48,539 bases of DNA from UQRS01 sp050946935 (GTDB lineage Bacteria > Bacillota > Clostridia > Oscillospirales > Acutalibacteraceae), in the NCBI GenBank assembly GCA_050946935.1, contig JBMNVR010000015.1, positions 1-48,539 of the forward strand, in the 5' to 3' direction. This document shows positions 39,430-48,184 of this stretch, in pieces. The first letter of the stretch is position 1. Every line of letters starts with the position of its first letter. The notes below the pieces were generated by a model. The model was not told where the DNA came from. It searched no databases and worked only from the letters and a program-made list of their open reading frames with translations. The position numbers and the translations under genes were made by a program.

Positions 39430-41550
39430 GTGAAGACATTGAATGTAAAAAGCTTGCAGAAAATCGGCATTCTCTTCATAGTCTTCCTCATGCTTTGCGG
39501 TATTTTCGGCATGACGGCCTCTGCTTACGACGAGCAGGACTATGTGGTTGCCAATGACAAACGCCGGATCCCGATTCCGGTTACCTACAATCCGGTCTCG
39601 GTCGAGAATTACTTCGGAGAGGAGGCCGGTCAGCTCAGCGCGCCGGCCGACATCTTCATTTCAGAGGATGACCGGATCTATATCGTCGACGGCGGAAAAA
39701 ACCGGATCATCAGCATGAACACCGACTACAGCGACGTTAAGGTGATTTCGAGTTTCAGCGGCCAGACCCTCAACAACCCGCAGGGCATCTATGTGTATAA
39801 TAATGGGGATCTGCTGATCGCCGATACCGACAACAGCCGGGTGCTTCATACGGATGCCGAGGGCAATATCATTAAAATTTACACCCAGCCGACCTCGGAT
39901 CTGTATGACACGACCTACGCTTTCAAGCCGATCAAGGTCTATGTCAACGTGATTAATCAGATTTACATTATAAATAATGAGGATTATCACGGCTTTATCG
40001 TGCTGGATGAGAACAACGATTTCAAGGGCTATGTTGCGTCGACCAAGGTGCCGTACAGTCTGACGACCAAGCTGGTGCAGATGTTCGCCAGCGAGGAGCA
40101 GAAGGCGGTCATCGCACAGGAGAAGCCGCCGGCCCACACCAACGTCGTCATTGACGATGAGAATACCATTTACGCCACCACCGCCCGCGCGGAGGAGGCG
40201 CAGCTCAAACGTTTCTCTCCTGTCGGGGTGAACATTTACCCCTTCAAGGGCTATTTTGGAGAGACCCGCGGCGACTACGTCCTCCAATATTATGGCAAAA
40301 CCTTCACCGAACCGGAGTTTACGGACGTTACCATCAATGCCGACGGCGTTGTCAGCATTCTGGACAGCGTGACCGGCCGTATTTATCAGTATGACAGCGA
40401 GGGCAATATGCTGACGGCCTTCGGCGGTACGGGTAAGTGGGTTGGAAAATTCACCGGCGCATCCGGCTTGGCCCAGGACAGCAAGGGCAACATGTATGTG
40501 ATTGATAAAGTGCAGTCGACCATCCACAAGCTGGAGCCGACCGAATTTATTAATACGGTGCACGATGCTCTGAATCTCTATTACGATGGAAAATACGATG
40601 ATGCGGTCAATTATTGGGAGAAGGTTCTGGCCATGAACCCGAATTATCCCATGGCGCATATCGGTATGGGCAACGCCTATCTGCGCAACGACGAATTCGA
40701 GCTGGCAATGGACGAATTCCAGCTGGCCGATGATACGAGCGGCTATTCCTCTGCCTTTGATAAGTGGGAGCTGGAATTTGTCCGGGAATATTTCGGATTT
40801 GTACTCTTTGCGATTATTGCGATTGCTGTTTTGCTGGTTGTGCTGATCGGCTATCTCCGCCGTCGGTATAAGCAGACATATGACCGTCAGTCCCGCTTTA
40901 AATTCTGGAACAACAAGGGCCGGCTGAAGATTCTGCTGGGCACCCTGTTCGACTCCAACGAAGGGTATCGGGAGATTCGACGTCATCGTACCGACTATGA
41001 CCTGGCGACACCGCTGGTGTTGTATCTGCTGGTTGCGATGGCCAAGATATTCTCACTCTTTGTGGTGCACTACCCCTTCCGCAGCGCGGAGGTTTATGAG
41101 ATCAACCTGGCATCGGAGATGCTGACCACCTTTGTTCCGCTGCTTACTTGGGTTGTCGCCAGCTACATGGTTACCACCATCTGTAGCGGCGAGGTCAAGA
41201 TGCGGGAGGTGTTCAGCGCCTCGGCCTACTGTATGCTGCCGTATGTGATCATAACGATTCCGCTGTCCCTGGTTTCCAACGTGATGTCAAGTTCCAGCGC
41301 CGGGCTGTATACCGGCATCATTACGCTGATGTGGATCTGGGTCGGACTCATGTTCTTCGTCAGCACGATGAGCATGAACTCTTACGGCTTTATGGAAACG
41401 GTCAAGATCGTTCTTTTGACCCTTTTCGCCTGTGTGTTTATGTGGCTGGTTATCCTGCTGATTTTCATGCTGGGAGAGCAGGTCGTCGATTTCTTCAAGG
41501 GGATCTTCGACAACTTTAAGATTTACTTTGCCATGCAGGGAGGGAACTGA
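39430..41550 (+). CDS. NHL-propeller/TPR/Yip1-type membrane protein
   Basis: A 706-residue protein of unusual make-up. A signal segment (to ASA-32) is followed by an extracellular beta-propeller with NHL-like repeats (about 50-370; INNPQGIYV-like LNNPQGIYVYNNGDLLIADT and ASGLAQDSKGNMYVIDK), a TPR stretch (377-434; YYDGKYDDAVNYWEKVL), one membrane helix (455-477), a cytosolic basic linker and a C-terminal Yip1-like domain with about five membrane helices (521-690). It sits between permease pair 1 and the DUF5696 gene. The function is unknown; a sensor or assembly factor for the transporter is inference. GTG 39430; a TTG at 39439 with GAGGTGA is the alternative start. Confidence 0.78.
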   Translation: MKTLNVKSLQKIGILFIVFLMLCGIFGMTASAYDEQDYVVANDKRRIPIPVTYNPVSVENYFGEEAGQLSAPADIFISEDDRIYIVDGGKNRIISMNTDYSDVKVISSFSGQTLNNPQGIYVYNNGDLLIADTDNSRVLHTDAEGNIIKIYTQPTSDLYDTTYAFKPIKVYVNVINQIYIINNEDYHGFIVLDENNDFKGYVASTKVPYSLTTKLVQMFASEEQKAVIAQEKPPAHTNVVIDDENTIYATTARAEEAQLKRFSPVGVNIYPFKGYFGETRGDYVLQYYGKTFTEPEFTDVTINADGVVSILDSVTGRIYQYDSEGNMLTAFGGTGKWVGKFTGASGLAQDSKGNMYVIDKVQSTIHKLEPTEFINTVHDALNLYYDGKYDDAVNYWEKVLAMNPNYPMAHIGMGNAYLRNDEFELAMDEFQLADDTSGYSSAFDKWELEFVREYFGFVLFAIIAIAVLLVVLIGYLRRRYKQTYDRQSRFKFWNNKGRLKILLGTLFDSNEGYREIRRHRTDYDLATPLVLYLLVAMAKIFSLFVVHYPFRSAEVYEINLASEMLTTFVPLLTWVVASYMVTTICSGEVKMREVFSASAYCMLPYVIITIPLSLVSNVMSSSSAGLYTGIITLMWIWVGLMFFVSTMSMNSYGFMETVKIVLLTLFACVFMWLVILLIFMLGEQVVDFFKGIFDNFKIYFAMQGGN

Positions 41551-41552
41551 TT

Positions 41553-44186
41553 ATGAAAAAGAAAATAATTGCCTGCCTCCTGCTGGTTTCGATGATTGCC
41601 GGTGTTTTCTCCTTTGCCGCTGTGGCGGAGGAGGAGACAGTCGACGCGACCGCTTCCGCAGTCGAAAATGTCGTGGCCGAGGATAGCGGAGAGGCGGCCA
41701 ACGATACCTCCGCTCCCTATACCACGACGGCGCTGTCGGCCGAATTTGAAAAGGTCACCGGCAATGACAGCCTTGAACTGTATGTAAACAAGAGCATCGG
41801 TTCCATCGGCGTCAAGGATCTGGAGACCGGGTATATCTGGTATTCCTCGGTTGCGAACGATGTTTACAGCCGGGACGGCCTGACCGCGATGCAGCTTGAT
41901 CAGCTGAACTCGCTTTTTGTGCTGACCTATACCATTCTCAACGACAATAACAACAAGACTTTCTCGTACCCGATCAATAATATGGAGCCGCAGATCACGG
42001 TTTCCAACATTTCGGGCGGCGTGCGGTTGACCTATTATATCAGCAGCATCAATCTGGAACTGGCGGTTGACGTCACGCTCGACGGCGATACGCTGGACGT
42101 CAGCATTCCGAAGGACGCGCTGATTGAGGGCAAGGGCACCGACGATCGCATGAATGAGCAGATTGTTGAAATTCACAAGTTTATCGAGGAATGTCGCGCC
42201 GCCATCGACGAGGTGGATGCGATCGGCATTTCCAAGAATAACAAAGAGATTAAGCAATCCCGCAAAAAACTGGATGAACTGGAAGAACTGGTAAACGGGA
42301 TTGATTCGCTGGTCGGCGTCGCTGCCGCCCAGTCCAAGGCAAGCATCATCCTTCAGGATGAGCTGGCAAACTACCTGATCGGTGGTAAAGGCGGTACGGA
42401 GGGTATTTTTGCCCGGACGGCCAACAGCGACAAGGCCGGCGACCAGAAATCGCATTTCAAGAGTCTGCGTACTTCGATGGATACCAAGCTGAAAAAGTGT
42501 GTATCCAAGTTTTCTCTGCTGACCAGCATCCAGTTGGGCGGCGTCGTGAATATTGAGCTGCTGCCGAACCTCGGCGCAGCGGGAGATTATGAGGACGGCT
42601 ATGTCTTTTATCCCGACGGCTCGGGCGCGCTGACCTACAGCACGCCGAACCACGGTCAGTCGACCGAGGTGTATGAGACCAGTATCTACAGCGATACGAC
42701 GGTTGACATGTCGTGGGAAAACAACCGGGACAGCACCGGACTCAAGCGGATGATGCTGCCGGTCTATGGCTCGAAAAAGAACAACCAGGCATTCCTCGCC
42801 ATTATTGAGGAGGGGGATACCGACGCTTCGATCTGCCTGCTGCCGAGCGGGAACTCGGTCAATTTGAACCGGATCAACAGCAAGTTCACCTATCGTACCG
42901 CGGTGCAGATTACCTCTTCCAGCGAATATTCCACCGGATTGGCCACCATTTTTGAAAAGAACGCGCTGGATATTTCGCCGAAGGTCAAATACACCTTCCT
43001 GAACGGGCGGGAGTATACGCCTGATTATTCGGGTATGGCGAATGCTTACCGGGACTATCTGATCGAAAATGGTGAGATGAAAAAGAGTGAGCTGCTTTCA
43101 GATCAGATGCCGCTGGCGCTCGATTTTATCACCGGTACCTGGAAATCGATGTTGTTCTACAACTCCTATGTCTCGATCTCGTCTTTTGAAGAGATTCAGA
43201 GCGTAGTGGAGGAGTTGAACGCGAACGGCATCAGCGATCTGCTGCTTTATCTCGAGGGGTGGGAGAAAACTACCTATCCCAGCACCTTTAAGATTCCGTC
43301 AGGCTCCGGCGGGGCAGAAGGACTGCAATCTCTGATGGATACTTTGCGCGGCAGCGGGGGCGAAATTTTCTTAAACTCCGATTTCGTTTATGCCGATACC
43401 TTTACCCGCAGTATCAGTGAGTCCAAACTGGCGCTTGGCAGTGACTCGAGAATTTACGAGTATGATACCTACTGGTATAAGCTGTTTTCGCCCGGGTATA
43501 TTCGGGACAATATGCAGAACGTTGTAAACGGCGCGTCCAAGCTGGGGAACCCCGGCCTTGCGGTATACAGTATGGGATCGCTGATTTACAGCGACTACAA
43601 TACTCGATACAACACCAAACGCGCCGACTGTGCCGACATCTGGAACGGCGTTTATCAGACGCTGGAGGAGAATAATATCCCGACCGCTTCTTATGGCGGA
43701 AACAAATACCTGCTGAACGTGGCCGATTGGCTGCGGGATATTCCGATGAGCAGCTCGGGCTACACCTTCGCGGATGAGTCGGTTCCTTTCTACCAGATGG
43801 TGGTGCATGGCTCGATCCCCTACAGCGCCAAGCCGTTCAACCATTTCTACGATCAGGAGAAGGAAAAACTCCAGACCATTGAATATGGCTGTATCCCGAT
43901 GTATAAGCTGACCTATAACGACTCGAGTACACTGCGCAAGCTGTTCAATGATTTCACAACGCCTTATGCGGATGTGAAGGACTCCATCATTGAAACGTAT
44001 AACGAGTTTAACGGAAAGCTTGCGTCTCTGACGACTGAGTATATGGTCTCGCATGAGAAGCTGACCGATATGGTCGTCCGGGTCGGTTACAGCGATGGCA
44101 CGCTGATTTATATCAACTACGCCGATACGCCGTACACAACCGATACCGGTATCACGATTCCTGCGAAGGACTATGCGATCGTTTAA
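41553..44186 (+). CDS. Secreted DUF5696 protein, possible TIM-barrel glycosidase
   Basis: An 877-residue exported protein (cleavage after AVA-25) that fits the DUF5696 family. An N-terminal beta-rich domain (about 50-190) and a helical insert (about 190-300) precede the diagnostic FYPDGSGALTYST near 352. Residues about 527-833 look like a (beta/alpha)8 barrel (ISDLLLYLEGWEKTTYPS, GGEIFLNSDFVYAD, PFYQMVVHGSIPYSAKPFN), the architecture of several glycoside hydrolase families. No catalytic pair is proven; Glu and Asp in YLEGW and NSDFVYAD are candidates. It lies two bases after the propeller gene and 19 before permease pair 2. ATG with AGGGAGG. Confidence 0.8.
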   Translation: MKKKIIACLLLVSMIAGVFSFAAVAEEETVDATASAVENVVAEDSGEAANDTSAPYTTTALSAEFEKVTGNDSLELYVNKSIGSIGVKDLETGYIWYSSVANDVYSRDGLTAMQLDQLNSLFVLTYTILNDNNNKTFSYPINNMEPQITVSNISGGVRLTYYISSINLELAVDVTLDGDTLDVSIPKDALIEGKGTDDRMNEQIVEIHKFIEECRAAIDEVDAIGISKNNKEIKQSRKKLDELEELVNGIDSLVGVAAAQSKASIILQDELANYLIGGKGGTEGIFARTANSDKAGDQKSHFKSLRTSMDTKLKKCVSKFSLLTSIQLGGVVNIELLPNLGAAGDYEDGYVFYPDGSGALTYSTPNHGQSTEVYETSIYSDTTVDMSWENNRDSTGLKRMMLPVYGSKKNNQAFLAIIEEGDTDASICLLPSGNSVNLNRINSKFTYRTAVQITSSSEYSTGLATIFEKNALDISPKVKYTFLNGREYTPDYSGMANAYRDYLIENGEMKKSELLSDQMPLALDFITGTWKSMLFYNSYVSISSFEEIQSVVEELNANGISDLLLYLEGWEKTTYPSTFKIPSGSGGAEGLQSLMDTLRGSGGEIFLNSDFVYADTFTRSISESKLALGSDSRIYEYDTYWYKLFSPGYIRDNMQNVVNGASKLGNPGLAVYSMGSLIYSDYNTRYNTKRADCADIWNGVYQTLEENNIPTASYGGNKYLLNVADWLRDIPMSSSGYTFADESVPFYQMVVHGSIPYSAKPFNHFYDQEKEKLQTIEYGCIPMYKLTYNDSSTLRKLFNDFTTPYADVKDSIIETYNEFNGKLASLTTEYMVSHEKLTDMVVRVGYSDGTLIYINYADTPYTTDTGITIPAKDYAIV

Positions 44187-44205
44187 GGAAGGAGGGTAAT
44201 TTGTC

Positions 44206-45168
44206 ATGACCAACAACACTGCGGTAAAACCGCCGAAACCGAAAAAAGAAAAAATAAAAAAATCCAAATTACGCTCCAATGAAGGCAGATACGGCTACCT
44301 CTTTCTGTTGCCGTGGATCATCGGATTTCTGGTTTTTTTCCTCTATCCGATGTTATATTCGCTGATTTTGTCCTTCAGCCGGGTTATTGATATCAAGAGC
44401 TATACTTTGGTATTCAACGGGTTTTCGAATTTTGAGACGGCCTTTTTCTCGGATACTGAATTTGTTCCGGCTTTGCTGGAGTCGACCAAGAACATGCTGA
44501 TCAAGACGCCGGTCGTCGTGATTTTTTCGCTGTTCATCGCCATTCTTTTAAACCGGAACCTCAAGTGCAAAGGAATCTTCCGTGTGGCCTTCTTCCTGCC
44601 GGTTCTGCTTGGCACAGGTGTGGTTTTAAGCACGATCAACGGCTCCATCGGGTCGGAGACGAGCGAGGCCGCGCAGCTTGCCGCACAGACCGCCGCGCAG
44701 GAAACAGCCGCTGGCGGCGCCGGTATGAGCGAACAGACCGGCGCACTGGTCACTCTGCTTGGCCCCACCATTGCTTATTATCTGGAGGTCATTCTGGAGG
44801 TTGTCACCGATGTTCTCTGGATGTCGGGTATCCAGATTGTTATCTTCCTCGGCGCTTTGCAGAACATCCCCTCCTCGTATTATGAGGCGGCCTACTGCGA
44901 CGGCGCGTCGGAGTGGGAGAAGTTCTGGAAGATCACCCTGCCGCTGACCATGCCGAACATTCTGCTGATCGCGGTCTATACCATGATTGACTATTTAAGC
45001 AACGCGGAAAACGAAGTGGTTGTGTACTGTAACAAGGTCGGGCTGGAGGGCAACGCCAATATCGCGCTCGGTTCAGCCATGGCCTGGATCCACTTCCTTA
45101 TCTCGGGTGTGCTGATTCTTCTTGTCTTCCTGATTCTGAAGCGGTTTACCTACTATGCGGATGAATAA
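44206..45168 (+). CDS. Sugar ABC transporter permease, MalF/UgpA type (pair 2)
   Basis: A 320-residue inner-membrane permease with a long Lys/Pro-rich cytosolic N terminus. The EAA loop is YYEAAYCDGASEWEKFWKI near residues 225-243. An Ala/Gln/Glu-rich insert (about 149-173, AAQLAAQTAAQETAAGGAG) lies in an extracytoplasmic loop before the helix that carries TLLGPTIAYYLEV; I do not see this in pair 1. AAGGAGGG precedes the ATG. It is the first half of the second permease pair. Confidence 0.9.
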   Translation: MTNNTAVKPPKPKKEKIKKSKLRSNEGRYGYLFLLPWIIGFLVFFLYPMLYSLILSFSRVIDIKSYTLVFNGFSNFETAFFSDTEFVPALLESTKNMLIKTPVVVIFSLFIAILLNRNLKCKGIFRVAFFLPVLLGTGVVLSTINGSIGSETSEAAQLAAQTAAQETAAGGAGMSEQTGALVTLLGPTIAYYLEVILEVVTDVLWMSGIQIVIFLGALQNIPSSYYEAAYCDGASEWEKFWKITLPLTMPNILLIAVYTMIDYLSNAENEVVVYCNKVGLEGNANIALGSAMAWIHFLISGVLILLVFLILKRFTYYADE

Positions 45169-45206
45169 GAAGCAACCGGCATCTACTAGAATAAGGAGGA
45201 AAAAAC

Positions 45207-46121
45207 ATGATTGCTAAGCTTTCCGGCAAGAATCAGAGCAGGCTTGCAACAGCGAAAAAATATTCGCTGAAATACATTGTAAACATCATCATTTACATTC
45301 TGCTCATTGAGTTTGCGTTCGTATTCATCTATCCGTTTATTTACCTGATCCTCAACTCGCTGAAATATGATTATGAGGTTATTGACGCGACCAAGCAGTG
45401 GATCATCACCGAAATCAACTGGAACAACTATGTGCAGGCGTTCAGCAAGCTGGATTATATGGCTTCTCTGCGCAACACCCTGATCGTTGTTTTGGGCAGT
45501 ACGCTGGGGCATGTGCTTTCCTGCTCGCTGGCCGGTTACGGCCTCGCCCGGTTCAAGTTTAAAGGCTCCGGTTTGATCTTTGGTCTGGCCATGCTCAGCC
45601 TGATTATCCCGCCCTCGCTGCTGATCATGCCGTTGTATATCCAGTATTCCAATTTTCATATGATGGGAACGTTTGCACCGATTATCGTTCCCTCGTTCCT
45701 GGGCTTCGGACTGAAGGGCGGCCTCTACATCTTCCTCTTCCGTCAGTTCTTCAAGTCCCTGCCCGTCTCGTATGAGGAGGCGGCCAAGATCGAGGGCTGT
45801 TCGATGTTCACAATTTTCGTGCGCATCATGCTCCCGTTGTCGAGGACGACCATCCTGGTGGTCTCGATCCTCTCCTGTGTGTGGCATTGGAATGATTATT
45901 TTGAGCCGGCAACCTATCTGAAGGGCAGCTTGGCCATCCTGACGCAGAAGATCAGCTCGGTCGCCAGCTCGACCGCGACGGTCGTTTCGGCCAGCGGAGC
46001 CAGCGTGAATATGGTGGCTCTCGCTTCCTGTATGCTGGTCATCCTTCCGCTGATTGTGATTTACTTCATTTTCCAGAAGCAGTTCATGGAAGGAATTGAG
46101 TTCACCGGTCTTGCCAACTAA
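45207..46121 (+). CDS. Sugar ABC transporter permease, MalG/UgpE type (pair 2)
   Basis: A 304-residue inner-membrane permease, partner of the preceding gene. The EAA loop YEEAAKIEGCSMFTIF is near residue 188, followed by VRIMLPLSRTT. The segment FIYPFIYLILNSLKYDYEV is typical of this half. AAGGAGG precedes the ATG at 45207. It is the last gene of the mannan locus; a strong terminator begins 10 bases after its stop codon. No ATPase gene follows. Confidence 0.92.
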   Translation: MIAKLSGKNQSRLATAKKYSLKYIVNIIIYILLIEFAFVFIYPFIYLILNSLKYDYEVIDATKQWIITEINWNNYVQAFSKLDYMASLRNTLIVVLGSTLGHVLSCSLAGYGLARFKFKGSGLIFGLAMLSLIIPPSLLIMPLYIQYSNFHMMGTFAPIIVPSFLGFGLKGGLYIFLFRQFFKSLPVSYEEAAKIEGCSMFTIFVRIMLPLSRTTILVVSILSCVWHWNDYFEPATYLKGSLAILTQKISSVASSTATVVSASGASVNMVALASCMLVILPLIVIYFIFQKQFMEGIEFTGLAN

Positions 46122-46131
46122 ACTTCGCATG

Positions 46132-46164
46132 GGAACGCCCCCGGACACGGGGCGTTCCTTTTTT
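46132..46164 (+). terminator. Intrinsic terminator closing the mannan locus
   Basis: Perfect ten-base stem GGAACGCCCC (46132-46141) / GGGGCGTTCC (46149-46158), 7-base loop, then six T. Confidence 0.93.
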
Positions 46165-46230
46165 AAAAGAACTGTTTCAGGCGGGGTTCTCAAAGTCCCG
46201 CCGGGCAAAAATTGTAAAGGAGCCGATTGC

Positions 46231-46848
46231 GTGGATACAAAAGAAGCTTTGCAGCGCATGGCCGAAGGCCGCCTCTATCTCCCCAATTTGGGGGAGATTT
46301 TGAAAGAACAGGAAAAATGCCTCGACCGGCTGTATGATTTTAACGCCACCCGCCCGACCGAAGCGGACAAGCGCGCCCATTTGTTACAGGAGATGTTCGC
46401 CGAGATTGGGGAGGGATGCTATATCGAACCGCCCTTCTATGCCAACTGGGGCGGTCGGCACGTGCATTTCGGGAAAAATGTATATGCCAATTTTCATCTG
46501 ACGTTGGTGGACGATGGGCATATCTATGTTGGCGACGCGGTCATGTTCGGACCGAATGTGACCGTTGCGACGGCCGGCCATCCGATTGAGCCGGCCCTCC
46601 GGCGGGAGGGGACCCAGTACAACGCCGATGTGCATATCGGGGATAATGTCTGGATCGGAGCGGGGGCCATTCTCCTGCCCGGCGTCACAGTAGGGGAAAA
46701 TTCGGTGATCGGCGCCGGCAGCGTCGTGACCCGGGACATTCCGGCGGATGTCATTGCGGTCGGCAACCCCTGCCGCGTCCTGCGTCCAATCAGCGAACAT
46801 GACCGGGAATTTTATTTTAGGGACAAACGGATTGACCTTGTATTATAG
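46231..46848 (+). CDS. Maltose/galactoside-type O-acetyltransferase
   Basis: A 205-residue left-handed beta-helix enzyme that moves an acetyl group from acetyl-CoA to a sugar hydroxyl. The N-terminal mac domain (about 5-60) is followed by hexapeptide repeats and the catalytic histidine in TVATAGHPIEP; the C-terminal hexapeptide run is IGDNVWIGAGAILLPGVTVG. The GTG at 46231 has AAAGGAG eight bases upstream. It lies behind the locus terminator and just before an esterase gene. It may dispose of surplus sugars or act on wall glycans; the substrate is open. Confidence 0.9.
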   Translation: MDTKEALQRMAEGRLYLPNLGEILKEQEKCLDRLYDFNATRPTEADKRAHLLQEMFAEIGEGCYIEPPFYANWGGRHVHFGKNVYANFHLTLVDDGHIYVGDAVMFGPNVTVATAGHPIEPALRREGTQYNADVHIGDNVWIGAGAILLPGVTVGENSVIGAGSVVTRDIPADVIAVGNPCRVLRPISEHDREFYFRDKRIDLVL

Positions 46849-46890
46849 AGTCCAGGTGTGGAAAACTTTTGGATCGGAGGTATGGTGAGA

Positions 46891-47727
46891 ATGATGTATG
46901 CGGTACAAAGGAAAACCTTGGCGATTGCCCCGTATGGCGAGGGGGCAGTTGACCTCTATTTGCCGAAGGGAATATCCGCTCCGCCCTGCATTGTGTATTT
47001 TCACGGCGGCGGGCTGGAGGGGGGCGACCGCGCCAGCGACCAGGGATTATATATGGACATTGCAGAGAACGGGGTTGCGGTCGCAGCCGCCGATTACCGG
47101 GTGTATCCGGATGCCCGGTATCCTCAGTTCGTGGAAGATGCGGCGGCCGCCGCCGCCTTCATGCGGCACAGCGCGGCCGCTCTCGGCCTTGGACCGGTGT
47201 GGGTCGGCGGCTCGTCGGCCGGCGCCTATCTTTCGATGATGCTCTGCTTTGCAGAGGAATTTCTGGGAAAACATGGCCTGTGCACCGACGATTTTGCCGG
47301 CTGGTTTTTCGACGCCGGCCAGCCGACCACCCATTACAATATTCTGCGTGAACGGGGGGAGGATACTCGTCTGATCCGTGTGGATGAGGCGGCGCCGCTT
47401 TATCACATTACCCGTGATTTTTCGGGGAGTCCCCCGCCGATACAAATTCTTGTCGCGGATGGGGATATGCCCTCCCGTCCGGAGCAGAATCTGTTGCTGC
47501 GTGCGGCTTTGATACACTTTGGCTACTCGGCGGAGAAAATTGGGTTTCGGGTGATGCGGGGCTATGGCCACTGCGGCTACGGCGGGGAGAAAAGGGATGG
47601 TCGCTGGATTCTTGGAAAAATGGTGACCGATTTTGTCCTGTCGGGGCCGTTTGACATACCGGATGCGGTCGTTTACGATTGCACAGACACCGCGAATTCT
47701 GATGTAAGGCATAAAAAGTCGCCGTAA
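46891..47727 (+). CDS. Alpha/beta-hydrolase, HSL/BD-FAE-like esterase
   Basis: A 278-residue cytosolic serine hydrolase. It has the oxyanion motif HGGG (about residue 39), the nucleophile elbow GGSSAG (about 111-116), an aspartate in LVADGDMPSRPEQ and a late histidine in GYGHCGYGG. This pattern suits acyl- or acetyl-ester removal from small molecules or sugars. GGAGG at 46876-46880 best fits the ATG at 46891; an upstream GTG (46858) and two nearer starts are less well spaced. It lies 42 bases after the acetyltransferase. An intrinsic terminator follows. Confidence 0.82.
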   Translation: MMYAVQRKTLAIAPYGEGAVDLYLPKGISAPPCIVYFHGGGLEGGDRASDQGLYMDIAENGVAVAAADYRVYPDARYPQFVEDAAAAAAFMRHSAAALGLGPVWVGGSSAGAYLSMMLCFAEEFLGKHGLCTDDFAGWFFDAGQPTTHYNILRERGEDTRLIRVDEAAPLYHITRDFSGSPPPIQILVADGDMPSRPEQNLLLRAALIHFGYSAEKIGFRVMRGYGHCGYGGEKRDGRWILGKMVTDFVLSGPFDIPDAVVYDCTDTANSDVRHKKSP

Positions 47728-47751
47728 GAGTATATAACTTTAAGGTGATAA

Positions 47752-47789
47752 AATAATGGCAGGTACGAAAGTGTCTGCCATTATTTTTT
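47752..47789 (+). terminator. Intrinsic terminator after the esterase gene
   Basis: Perfect 11-base stem AATAATGGCAG (47752-47762) / CTGCCATTATT (47775-47785) with a TTTTT continuation. Confidence 0.9.
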
Positions 47790-48138
47790 GTGCTATTATA
47801 GGAATTGGGGGGTGCAACTATGACGAGGAAGTATATAATGCGGAGCAAGGAAGAAAAATGACGCTGAACCCAAAACAATTTGAGTTCAGCGTCACGCTGT
47901 GAAAGGACTACGAAAAAGATATAATTGCCGATTGCGTATATGGATTTGAATTCTTACTGTTGCTTATTGCTCTTTGCAGTATTTATGGATGCAATTAAAA
48001 TTCGTTTGATTTCAAGACGGTCATCAAGCAAACCAATTATTCATTATTCATCAGCGTAAGCGGCTTCATTATTCAATCTTCATTACAAAAAACCTGTGGA
48101 ATGAATGATGAATATTGAATAATGAAAAATGAATAATA

Positions 48139-48184
48139 CAAAACGAAAACGCTGCCGACAACAGTCGACAGGGTTTTCGTTTTG
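48139..48184 (-). terminator. Hairpin with terminator-like arms
   Basis: AAAACGAAAAC and GTTTTCGTTTT (ends near 48139 and 48184) flank inner CTG/CAG and GAC/GTC pairs. The arms are A-rich and T-rich, so on the minus strand the structure resembles the terminator of a tRNA trailer. Confidence 0.4.

Noticed and set aside
21314..46121. ABC ATPase, LacI/AraC regulator or two-component gene within the locus
   Set aside because: I looked for Walker A/ABC signature motifs and helix-turn-helix domains in all supported genes and found none, so these functions must be encoded elsewhere.
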